Assembly (NCBI GenBank): GCA_016928975.1
Contig: JAFGJR010000262.1
Coordinates: 1-31,289, forward strand
From: Sedimentisphaerales bacterium
GTDB lineage: Bacteria > Planctomycetota > Phycisphaerae > Sedimentisphaerales > SG8-4
Direction: 5' to 3'
Length of the DNA stretch: 31,289 bases
Below, in pieces: positions 1 through 6,326 of this stretch (position 1 is the stretch's first letter; each line of letters starts with the position of its first letter). The position numbers were made by a program, and so were the translations under genes. Under the pieces are notes generated by a model, which ran no database searches, was not told where the DNA came from, and saw nothing but the letters and a program-made list of their open reading frames with translations.

Positions 1-135
1 CTGACCGAGATACGGCGAATCCTCCGTGAAGAAGAGAACGGTCCCAGTCCGTTGGCAGGCGATGATCGCAACAGCCTCGGCAGTTACGACGTGTTGAAGG
101 ACTCTGATTCGATGGACATGGGGCCGACCTCATAA
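1..135 (+). CDS. C-terminal end of an unidentified protein (5' truncated)
   Basis: The first frame is open from base 1 to a TAA at 133-135 and gives a 44-residue charged tail with no recognisable domain. The beginning of the gene lies outside the window. The next genes on the same strand are flagellar (FlgB-like, FlhG, FliA), so this may be the end of another flagellar gene such as an FlhA or FlhF homologue. The tail is too short and too poorly conserved to say. Codon use is compatible with a real gene but does not prove it. Confidence 0.4.
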   Translation: MTEIRRILREEENGPSPLAGDDRNSLGSYDVLKDSDSMDMGPTS

Positions 136-490
136 GAGGAGCGTGGATGCAGAGAACAGGCTGATTGAAGTGAGCGACCAACAAGTGGGCCCGCGCGAGG
201 GCAACGCCCGGATGTGTTGCGGCGTGCAGGGCGGCGTAGAGAAGACCGAAAGGATCAAGGATGATGCACAGGGCTTCGTTTTCAACGGGGGGTTTCCGCT
301 TTGCTCAGTGGTTCTCGCCGTATCTTCTCACAGATCGTGATAGCACCTCACCCGGCACATCGAGCCTTCCGGTGATCGATCCGCTGTCGCCGGCAGCCTG
401 TGCGACGTCGCCACGTCGCCAGGCATCATTCCGCCTGTGTCGCCACGCGATCCGCGCATAGGAGTTGAGGACACCATCGAGGGGACACCT
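136..490. other. Intergenic region, no gene seen
   Basis: No convincing coding sequence is seen here. Short open frames in several registers lack ribosome sites and family resemblance. An 8-bp tandem repeat (ACGTCGCC at 405-412 and 413-420) and the ribosome-binding site of the next gene are the only structures noted. No clear promoter for that gene was found. Confidence 0.5.
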
Positions 491-982
491 ATGGATTTGC
501 TACCGTTCATCCCAGACAACATCACCGAGGTCCTTGTCAAGATCGTACAGTTCACGGAGCTTCGCCGCGGCATACTCAACGGGAATGTCCGGGCCCTCCA
601 CACGCCCGGCTATGCGCCGCGGGATCTTCCGATCCTGGAGTTTGCCAACCTTCTCCATGTTGCCGTAGGCGAGCACCTTCGACATCGCCGTCTCTTATTC
701 CACGACACGACCAACATCAAATTCGGGGGTGGCGGCACGATGCGCGTCCATCCCATCACGGACGACCACGCCAGGAGGCTTCTCGAGACGAGCCCGGACG
801 AATACCTGAACCTGCAGATCGGCAGGCTCTTGGAGAACTCGTTGAACTGGAAAGTGGCACGGGAGCTGCTACGGCGACACTCGGGAACGATCTGCAACTT
901 GCCCAATGTGAGCTCGGACAAGGTGGTGGCAACCGATGGCTTCCCTGATGACGAGCCATCACGCCCTGCTGCCACGGAGTGA
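491..982 (+). CDS. FlgB-like flagellar basal-body rod protein
   Basis: The product is 163 aa. The ATG at 491 is chosen because GAGGGG (479-484) sits six bases upstream; a longer frame starting at 437 has no such site. The N-terminal part carries a rod-protein-like sequence ending in HTPGY (compare the ANTPGY of FlgB, FlgC and FlgG). The C-terminal helix around residues 115-140 (LNLQIGRLLENSLNWKVARELL) has the heptad look of the FlgB C-terminal coil. Rod proteins polymerise in the proximal rod of the flagellum and are exported by the flagellar type III apparatus. The gene sits just before flhG and fliA rather than in a flgB-flgC-fliE group, which is unusual. The last 25 or so residues are low in conservation signal. 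Identification is by motif reading only. Confidence 0.55.
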   Translation: MDLLPFIPDNITEVLVKIVQFTELRRGILNGNVRALHTPGYAPRDLPILEFANLLHVAVGEHLRHRRLLFHDTTNIKFGGGGTMRVHPITDDHARRLLETSPDEYLNLQIGRLLENSLNWKVARELLRRHSGTICNLPNVSSDKVVATDGFPDDEPSRPAATE

Positions 983-1004
983 GCAGTATCGATATGCGGG
1001 GATC

Positions 1005-1847
1005 ATGACAGACCAGGCAGTCAACTTGCATTTGTCAGACGCTCCCAGTTCGCTGGCGAGAGTCATTGCCGTCACCAGTGGCAAGGGCGGCGTTGGCAAG
1101 ACGAACATCGCCGCCAACCTGGCGATTTGCCTGGCCAGATTGAACAAGCGAGTCGTTCTTCTGGATGCCGACATCTCCCTGGCGAATGTGGATGTGCTGA
1201 TGGACCTCCGCGGCAAGTACGACATCTCGCAGGTGATCGGTGGACACAAGAGCATGAGCGAGGTCATGCAACCGGGTCCCAACGGCTTGCAGATCATCTG
1301 TGGCGCCTCCGGGCTGGACAGGCTCGCCGATCTCAGCGAAGGCGAGCAGCGCGGCCTTCTGCGACATTTGTCCGAGCTACAACAGGAGACGGACACAATC
1401 GTTGTGGACACCGCCGCCGGGATTTCCCGGTCGGTCGTCGGCTTCTGTCTGGCATCCGACCATGTGCTGGTGGTCACGACACCCGAGGCCACAGCCATGA
1501 CCGATGCGTACGGCATGATCAAGGTGCTCGCCCGCAAGCGGTACCAAGGGCCGATAAGCATCGTGGTGAACATGGCTCGCGACCTCACCGAGGGCAAGCG
1601 AACCTACCAGCGGATCGCCGACGTTGCCCGCAAGTTCCTGGCGAGGGACCTTTACTTCGCCGCCGTGTTGCCGAGGGATGACAGGCTTCTTACCGCTGTG
1701 CGATCGCGAAAACCTGTTGTCCTGGCCTATCCGAACGCACAAGTCAGCTCGGCGCTGGCCAAGCTCGCAGCACGACTGAGCGAAGCTCGCCACGACAGAC
1801 AACTATCCGGTGGCTTCTTTCGAAAGGTGGCGAAATGGTGGAACTAA
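1005..1847 (+). CDS. flhG: MinD-type ATPase FlhG (YlxH), flagellar number/placement regulator
   Basis: The product is 280 aa, typical of FlhG. A deviant Walker A motif (SGKGGVGKT) lies at about residues 23-31, followed by the FlhG-typical LDADISLANVDVL segment and a Walker B-like IVVDTAAGI stretch. FlhG is a peripheral-membrane ATPase that works with the SRP-type GTPase FlhF to set flagellar number and site and to assist C-ring assembly. The ATG at 1005 is preferred over an in-frame upstream ATG at 936, which would overlap the rod gene and precede the conserved start of the ATPase fold. Its own ribosome site is weak (GGGG at 998-1001). The TAA stop lies inside the -35 element of the fliA promoter. 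The C-terminal basic/aromatic end (FFRKVAKWW) could be a membrane-contact helix. Confidence 0.88.
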   Translation: MTDQAVNLHLSDAPSSLARVIAVTSGKGGVGKTNIAANLAICLARLNKRVVLLDADISLANVDVLMDLRGKYDISQVIGGHKSMSEVMQPGPNGLQIICGASGLDRLADLSEGEQRGLLRHLSELQQETDTIVVDTAAGISRSVVGFCLASDHVLVVTTPEATAMTDAYGMIKVLARKRYQGPISIVVNMARDLTEGKRTYQRIADVARKFLARDLYFAAVLPRDDRLLTAVRSRKPVVLAYPNAQVSSALAKLAARLSEARHDRQLSGGFFRKVAKWWN

Positions 1848-1871
1848 AGTCCGGCACGAAGAGGCCGATAA
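1845..1871 (+). promoter_or_regulatory. Sigma-28 (FliA) type promoter upstream of fliA
   Basis: TAAAGTCC (1845-1852), an 11-base spacer, then GCCGATAA (1864-1871). The enterobacterial sigma-28 consensus is TAAAGTTT-N11-GCCGATAA, so the -10 element is identical, the spacing is exact and the -35 element matches at 6 of 8 bases. It starts at the flhG stop codon and would give a leader of about 120 nt before the fliA start. It implies that FliA activates its own gene. Confidence 0.75.
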
Positions 1872-1882
1872 AGCCTATGTGG

Positions 1883-1959
1883 GATTCCGTCCGGAATCGC
1901 GCAGGCTGTCTGGGAGGGTGGTAACGATACGATCGCGACAGCAGGAGCTGGAGTCCTGC
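1883..1959 (+). other. Two inverted repeats in the fliA leader
   Basis: A 7-bp perfect inverted repeat (GATTCCG 1883-1889 / CGGAATC 1892-1898) and a 6-bp one (GCAGGA 1941-1946 / TCCTGC 1954-1959, 7-nt loop) lie between the sigma-28 promoter and the GTG start of fliA. They may fold in the leader RNA or act as operators. The first has only a 2-nt centre, so a DNA-binding dyad is as likely as a hairpin. Neither has a T-run. Confidence 0.35.
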
Positions 1960-1999
1960 GCACAAGGATGCATGTTGCAGACCGCAAGGGAGGCAACCC

Positions 2000-2800
2000 G
2001 TGAAGACAGAGCAGGCAGGCAAGATGGATGAGAAGCTGACGATCGAGGAAACCTGGGCGCTATTCCACAAGACCCATGAAGACTGCTACCGCAACCTTCT
2101 GATGGAGAGCTACAGGGACCTGGTCAAGTATGCGGCGGAACGGCTGCACAGCAAGTTGCCCGACAAGGTGGAACTCGACGATCTGATCAGTGCCGGCATG
2201 TTCGGCCTGATGGATGCCATCGACGCGTACGACCCCGCTCGCGGGGTGAAGTTCGAGACGTACTGCGCACCGCGAATCAAAGGGTCAATCCTGGACGAGC
2301 TGCGGAGCATGGACTGGGTGCCTCGCCTGGTGCGGGCTCGTGCTCACCAGTTGGCCAAGGCCACGCACGCTCTCGAGATGCACCTGGGCCGAAGGCCCGA
2401 CGAGCAGGAGCTGGCGGAAGAGCTCAACATGGACGTGGAGGAGTTCGGCCGGCTCCAGCGGGACGCAAACGCTGCCTGCCTGGTGTCTCTCAACAACAAA
2501 TGCGGCGATACCGAGGGCGAGAAGGACGTCTGCGAAATCGATGTCATCCGGGATCACAGGAGCGAAGACCCCCTGCTCGAAGCCCAGAAGCGCGATCTCA
2601 AGAACCTCCTGACTAAGGGGCTCACCCGGGCGGAACGGTTGATCATCGTTCTCTACTACTACGAGGAAATGACGATGAAGGAGATCGGGGCAACACTCGA
2701 CCTGTCGGAGTCCCGTGTCTCGCAGATGCACTCCTCCATCGTCGCGCGCCTCAAGGCCCAGATGAATACGCGAAAGAAGGAGTTCGCCGTCGAGCAGTAG
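2000..2800 (+). CDS. fliA: RNA polymerase sigma factor FliA/WhiG family (sigma-28)
   Basis: The product is 266 aa. The GTG start at 2000 is chosen because a near-perfect AAGGGAGG (1985-1992) sits seven bases before it. Region 2 is clear (DDLISAGMFGLMDAIDAYDPARGVKFETYC, then APRIKGSILDELR, a FliA/SigB/WhiG hallmark), followed by region 3 (RRPDEQELAEELNMD) and region 4 with its helix-turn-helix (MTMKEIGATLDLSESRVSQMHSSIVARLK). FliA directs transcription of late flagellar, chemotaxis and motility genes and is normally held by FlgM until the hook is finished; no FlgM is seen here. The flhG neighbour and the sigma-28 type promoter ahead of the gene support the flagellar assignment over WhiG or SigB. 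Confidence 0.9.
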   Translation: MKTEQAGKMDEKLTIEETWALFHKTHEDCYRNLLMESYRDLVKYAAERLHSKLPDKVELDDLISAGMFGLMDAIDAYDPARGVKFETYCAPRIKGSILDELRSMDWVPRLVRARAHQLAKATHALEMHLGRRPDEQELAEELNMDVEEFGRLQRDANAACLVSLNNKCGDTEGEKDVCEIDVIRDHRSEDPLLEAQKRDLKNLLTKGLTRAERLIIVLYYYEEMTMKEIGATLDLSESRVSQMHSSIVARLKAQMNTRKKEFAVEQ

Positions 2801-2808
2801 GAGAAGAA

Positions 2809-2850
2809 CCCCTGCTTTCTGAGGAGGTGGTGGGAGGATAAAAGCAGGGG
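2809..2850 (+). terminator. Strong hairpin after fliA, candidate terminator without T-run
   Basis: CCCCTGCTTT (2809-2818) and AAAGCAGGGG (2841-2850) are perfectly complementary 10-bp arms around a 22-nt purine-rich loop. It starts eight bases after the fliA stop, which suits a terminator or 3'-end stabiliser. No T-tract follows, so intrinsic termination would be non-canonical. The loop contains GGAGG-like stretches but no close start codon. Confidence 0.45.
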
Positions 2851-3102
2851 CCAATGAAAAAGCACCTTCATTATGTCCTCAGTCTGAGGGCTCGTCAAGC
2901 GGAAAAATGCCCCGGCGGCCATGTCAGAGTCCATCCCGGAGCCACGGAATTCGGTTTCGCGAGGCCGGGCTTCCTTCCCTTCACACCAGGTGAGAATCGG
3001 TCACACCGGCTGGATGACGACCGTCTGACTCATCGCACGAGCAGTTGTCGGGAAACACACCTCGTTTCCACCGACCAGTCCAGGCGTTGAGCGTCCTCTC
3101 CG
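2851..3102. other. Intergenic region with a short dyad
   Basis: There is no supportable gene here. A 78-codon open frame at 2854-3090 has no family resemblance, and its composition looks non-coding. A perfect 13-bp dyad, CCTCAGtCTGAGG (2877-2889), is too tight for a hairpin and could be a protein-binding site. Confidence 0.4.
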
Positions 3103-3144
3103 GATTTACAATTTCCCGTCTGCGATTTACAATCTGCCGGGTGG
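3103..3144 (+). repeat. Two tandem 21-bp imperfect repeats
   Basis: GATTTACAAT occurs at 3103-3112 and again at 3124-3133. The surrounding 21-base units match at 15 of 21 positions. The period of 21 bp equals two helical turns. The repeats double as promoter elements (see 3105-3133). Confidence 0.6.
3105..3133 (+). promoter_or_regulatory. Sigma-70 type promoter for the radical SAM gene
   Basis: TTTACA (3105-3110), 17-bp spacer, TACAAT (3128-3133). Each hexamer matches its consensus at 5 of 6 bases. Both hexamers come from copies of the same GATTTACAAT repeat. It would start transcription near 3140, about 70 nt before the ATG at 3211. Confidence 0.45.
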
Positions 3145-3210
3145 GTAACGCAGAAACCACACCAATCGGACATCGATCTTGGATCGTAGGTCGCAAATGG
3201 TAGAGAGTGA

Positions 3211-4686
3211 ATGACACGAGCGATTCTGGACTGCTACACCGACGAGCCGGCGGGCTTGGGTGTGCCACCGTTCGTCGGCGTCTGGCCACGCTATGTGGCC
3301 GGACGATATGAGCAAGAGCCCACCTATCTGACCATCGACGATGTCAGGCTCGTCCGGTACGTCGAGCACGTCCCCAACGTCGTGATCGATCCGCCGGCAG
3401 GAAGAACACACATCGAGGTGCTCAACCATACCCGCCCTTATGAGGAGATCCGCCGCGTCCTGGAGAACGCCGATGAGCTGGTCCTCGTGGTCGGCGTCCA
3501 GACGCCCGGCAAGTACCTGAGCGCCCGACCGGGGACGCTGCGCGAGGCCAAGAAGCTGCTGGACGCGTTTTCCCTGCACAAGGTCTTGACCGGCCCGGCC
3601 CTGACCGGCGGCACCCAGTTCCGCGGCGGATTCCGCCCTCAGGTGCCCCAGGCCGACGAGTTTGACGAGCTGCGACCGTTCACTTTCGAGACGTACGAGG
3701 AACTGCAACCTCATGCCCTCCAGGGGGGGCGCCTGATCTCGCAGATGCCCCGCATAGGAAACCGGATTGTCGAGATTGAGACCGGGCGAGGCTGCCCCCG
3801 CCAAGAGCATTGCTCTTTCTGCACCGAGCCGCTCAAACATGCGGTCCAGTGGCGCAAGGCGGATTTCGTCGTTGAAGAGGTCAAGACCCTGATGTCGCTT
3901 GGCGCCAGGGCCTTTCGCCTCGGCAAGCAATCGTGCATCTACAGCTACGAGGGCGGCGATCCGCAGAAGCTCGAAGCCTTGCTGGCCGCCGTGGCGGCCC
4001 TTCAACCCACGGTGCTCCACCTCGACAACGCCAATCCGCAAATGATCGACGAGCGGCGCACGGAGCTGTTCGTGAAGTACCTGACGCCGGGCAGCACTGC
4101 CGCCATGGGAATCGAATCCTTCGACCCCCAGGTCACGCAGGCGAACAACCTCAACTGTCCCTACGACCTGGCGTTCGAGGCAATCCGAATCGTCAACCGC
4201 ATCGGCGGCTTCCGTAGCCAGAATGGCTGTCACGCCCTGCTGCCCGGAATCAACATCCTTCTCGGCCTGGCCGGCGAGACGCCGCAGACGCTCGAGAGGA
4301 ACTTCGCGGCGTTGAAACGGATCCTGGAGGAAGGGCTGCTCATCCGACGGATCAACATCCGTCGGGTCGTGCCCTTTCCGGGGACGCCGCTCTACGAGCA
4401 GGTTGGCCAGACGTGCCTGCGCCAGAACCAGGGATACTATATTGGGTGGATCGACAAAGTCCGCCGGGAGATCGACATCCCGACGCTTCAGAGGCTCTTT
4501 CCTCTCGGCACGGTACTGAAGGACCTGTGCAGCGAGGTCCACAACGGCAACAACACGTTCATGCGGCAGGTCGGCAGCTATCCGATTCTTGTCGTGGTGC
4601 GCGAACGGCTCCCGTTGAACGAATTCTTCAACGCCCGCGTGGCCGGCTACATGCGCCGCAGTCTTCTCGCCGAGCGAGCCCCGTGA
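3211..4686 (+). CDS. Radical SAM protein with CX5CX2C cluster motif (COG1031-like)
   Basis: The product is 491 aa. The cysteines C195, C201 and C204 (GCPRQEHCSFC) form CX5CX2C instead of the usual CX3CX2C. They are followed by TIM-barrel-like elements, including the SAM-site-like AMGIESFDPQVTQANN and LLPGINILLGLAGETPQT. The N-terminal about 180 residues, beginning LDCYTDEPAGLGVPP and with a Rossmann-like VLVVGVQTPG, resemble the N-terminus of the uncharacterised COG1031 radical SAM family as I remember it. That family often ends in a helix-hairpin-helix, which I do not see here, so this protein may be a shortened version. CX5CX2C is known from HmdB, the radical SAM enzyme of Fe-hydrogenase cofactor synthesis. 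The substrate is unknown. The ribosome site is weak (GAGAG just before ATG). It appears monocistronic and converges on the minus-strand locus. Confidence 0.75.
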   Translation: MTRAILDCYTDEPAGLGVPPFVGVWPRYVAGRYEQEPTYLTIDDVRLVRYVEHVPNVVIDPPAGRTHIEVLNHTRPYEEIRRVLENADELVLVVGVQTPGKYLSARPGTLREAKKLLDAFSLHKVLTGPALTGGTQFRGGFRPQVPQADEFDELRPFTFETYEELQPHALQGGRLISQMPRIGNRIVEIETGRGCPRQEHCSFCTEPLKHAVQWRKADFVVEEVKTLMSLGARAFRLGKQSCIYSYEGGDPQKLEALLAAVAALQPTVLHLDNANPQMIDERRTELFVKYLTPGSTAAMGIESFDPQVTQANNLNCPYDLAFEAIRIVNRIGGFRSQNGCHALLPGINILLGLAGETPQTLERNFAALKRILEEGLLIRRINIRRVVPFPGTPLYEQVGQTCLRQNQGYYIGWIDKVRREIDIPTLQRLFPLGTVLKDLCSEVHNGNNTFMRQVGSYPILVVVRERLPLNEFFNARVAGYMRRSLLAERAP

Positions 4687-4741
4687 CGCCAGACAGACCG
4701 TGTGACACAATCGTGTGAGAGGACCGTCAAGCCGCCGACGC

Positions 4742-5683
4742 TCACGCGGGCGCGACCCGGCGAACCGTCAGGTGTACGGCATTGGGTGGCAGTACCGGGA
4801 TGGCGATTCCCTGGACCAGGTGGCCGATGAAGATGACGTGTCCATCTTGTGGGACCCTCTCGCCTGGGAAGACCAATTGCCGGTGCTCATAGCGAATGGC
4901 CGCGCTCAGCACCAATCCGCCATCAGCGGCGTCTGCAGCTCGTTCGTTGGCGGCGGCCAGCTCAAGGACCGCCGTTCCATCGCGATCAAGCTGGGCACGA
5001 ATGAAGGAAAACGCCATCGTCTGCGGCCGACCTTCCCGGTCTATGATCATCTTGCCTTCCGTATCCAGCATGATCGCAGGCACCGTCCGTGCGGGCTGGC
5101 TGCGGAAGCCCGGCATCGCGTGAACTGCAAGGAAAGTGCCTCTCGCAGAGGCAATAGACTTCAGTCCGACGACGATCTCTCGCAAGACCGCCTGAACGTG
5201 ATTGTCAGCCCGGCGGACCAGATCGTCAAGCGGAAGGACCCACGGCTGGGCCAACTGAGCTTTCAGCCTCTCGACAGCCCTGCGACACGTATCGCAACCA
5301 TCCAGGTGTGTCTCGACGGATCTCGTGAAGTCGCGCCCCGCCTCCGTGTCGGGAATCGTCCGCTGGATGTATTGCACCAGCACATCATCGGATAGACACG
5401 ACTGCCAGGGCCCGACGGCCTGGACAATCGCCTTGTCGATCAACCCGGCGAAGATCTGCGCCTTGTTCTCGGAGAACCACGCGCAGGCCGTGCCAAGCTG
5501 GTCAGCCATTTTTCGACAATCTGAACACATCTGCAAATGCTCACTCACGCGGGCGGATTCCTGCGGGGACAAGGAAGCCACTGCATACGCCGCCAGCTTC
5601 TCGTCGGTGGGACAGACGTCGCCCGGATAGACATCCTGCAATATGAGTCGTTGATACAGACGTTCCAATTCCTGCCGGTTCAT
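4742..5683 (-). CDS. Double zf-HC2 anti-sigma factor-like protein
   Basis: The product is 313 aa. It has two complete zf-HC2 modules: C24...H49-x3-C53-x2-C56 and C96...H126-x3-C130-x2-C133. Such zinc fingers bind ECF sigma factors and hold them off RNA polymerase. No transmembrane segment is visible, so it looks cytoplasmic, unlike most membrane-tethered zf-HC2 anti-sigmas. The C-terminal about 160 residues are probably beta-rich and unassigned; they may sense a ligand. The ATG at 5683 is preferred because GCAGGTG lies seven bases upstream; an upstream TTG at 5716 overlapping the sigma stop has no ribosome site. It follows the ECF sigma gene by 29 nt and is the last gene of the minus-strand locus. 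Confidence 0.75.
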   Translation of the reverse strand: MNRQELERLYQRLILQDVYPGDVCPTDEKLAAYAVASLSPQESARVSEHLQMCSDCRKMADQLGTACAWFSENKAQIFAGLIDKAIVQAVGPWQSCLSDDVLVQYIQRTIPDTEAGRDFTRSVETHLDGCDTCRRAVERLKAQLAQPWVLPLDDLVRRADNHVQAVLREIVVGLKSIASARGTFLAVHAMPGFRSQPARTVPAIMLDTEGKMIIDREGRPQTMAFSFIRAQLDRDGTAVLELAAANERAADAADGGLVLSAAIRYEHRQLVFPGERVPQDGHVIFIGHLVQGIAIPVLPPNAVHLTVRRVAPA

Positions 5684-5712
5684 CCAATTCACCTGCCGCC
5701 GATCCCGTGCCG

Positions 5713-6324
5713 TCAACGCGCCAATCGCAACTCAATGCAATCACGGAGCTCCCTGCGAACGCGATGAAGGGTGACTCCGACAGTACTCCTGGGGATCGCC
5801 GTCCGGCTCGCAATGGTGTCGTACGATAGTCCATTGAGATCCCTCAGAACAATCACCTGCCTCTTCCGCTCGGAGAGAGCGTCGAGACACTTGCGAAGCG
5901 CGTCGAGCCGTTCCTGCTCGGTAATGCGGTCCGATGGATCGCAAGTCAGCGGCTCCGGCCAATCGTCCAGACGCCGTTCATTCTCTCCCTCACCCTGCGC
6001 AAGATCCGGCAACTCCCGGACCAGCGCGGGACGGCGAAATCGATCGATGATCAGGTTCCGGGCGATGCGCCGGAGCCAGGCCGGGAAATTCACGCTCGCG
6101 GGAACCTGGTCCGGATTCTCTGCCAGCCACTCGATGGCGCGCAGGAACGTGTCTTGACAGACATCTCTCGCGTCTTCATGGTTGGTGAGCCTGGCTCGCG
6201 CAAAGAGAAAGACGTCCCGGCTGCACGCCTCCCACAGCAGTTCCGTGAACCGCCGGTAGTCCTCCTTCGAAGGCGCAGCGCCCAGGATCCTGTCCCGGAA
6301 GAACGAATGCGGGTCATTCGTCAT
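5713..6324 (-). CDS. ECF-family RNA polymerase sigma factor
   Basis: The product is 203 aa. Sigma region 2 is clear (LTNHEDARDVCQDTFLRA, then FPAWLRRIARNLIIDRFRR), and so is region 4 (ALSERKRQVIVLRDLNGLSYDTIASRTAIPRSTVGVTLHRVRREL). There is no region 3, as expected for ECF sigmas. The ATG at 6324 lies two bases after the WD40 gene stop; a GTG at 6330 is an alternative start. GAGGTGAGG in the end of the upstream gene provides the ribosome site, so translation is probably coupled. Placed between the WD40 gene and a zf-HC2 anti-sigma, it is likely to control its own locus, but no conserved target promoter could be deduced. Confidence 0.88.
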   Translation of the reverse strand: MTNDPHSFFRDRILGAAPSKEDYRRFTELLWEACSRDVFLFARARLTNHEDARDVCQDTFLRAIEWLAENPDQVPASVNFPAWLRRIARNLIIDRFRRPALVRELPDLAQGEGENERRLDDWPEPLTCDPSDRITEQERLDALRKCLDALSERKRQVIVLRDLNGLSYDTIASRTAIPRSTVGVTLHRVRRELRDCIELRLAR

Positions 6325-6326
6325 CC

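Noticed and set aside
855..870. Sigma-54-like site (TGGCACG-N4-CTGCT) inside the FlgB-like gene, 135 bp before flhG
   Set aside because: The GG-N10-GC spacing is right, but the -12 box has a mismatch and it is inside coding sequence; chance occurrence is likely in GC-rich DNA and no sigma-54 activator is seen.
1550..1557. A second GCCGATAA inside flhG
   Set aside because: There is no TAAA-type -35 box 11 bp upstream; it is an ordinary coding match.
2854..3090. 78-codon frame after the fliA hairpin
   Set aside because: No ribosome site at proper distance, no family resemblance and a biased composition unlike the neighbouring genes.
3127..4710. 527-codon minus-strand frame opposite the radical SAM gene
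   Set aside because: Shadow frame typical of GC-rich coding DNA; the plus strand carries the conserved cysteine motif and barrel.
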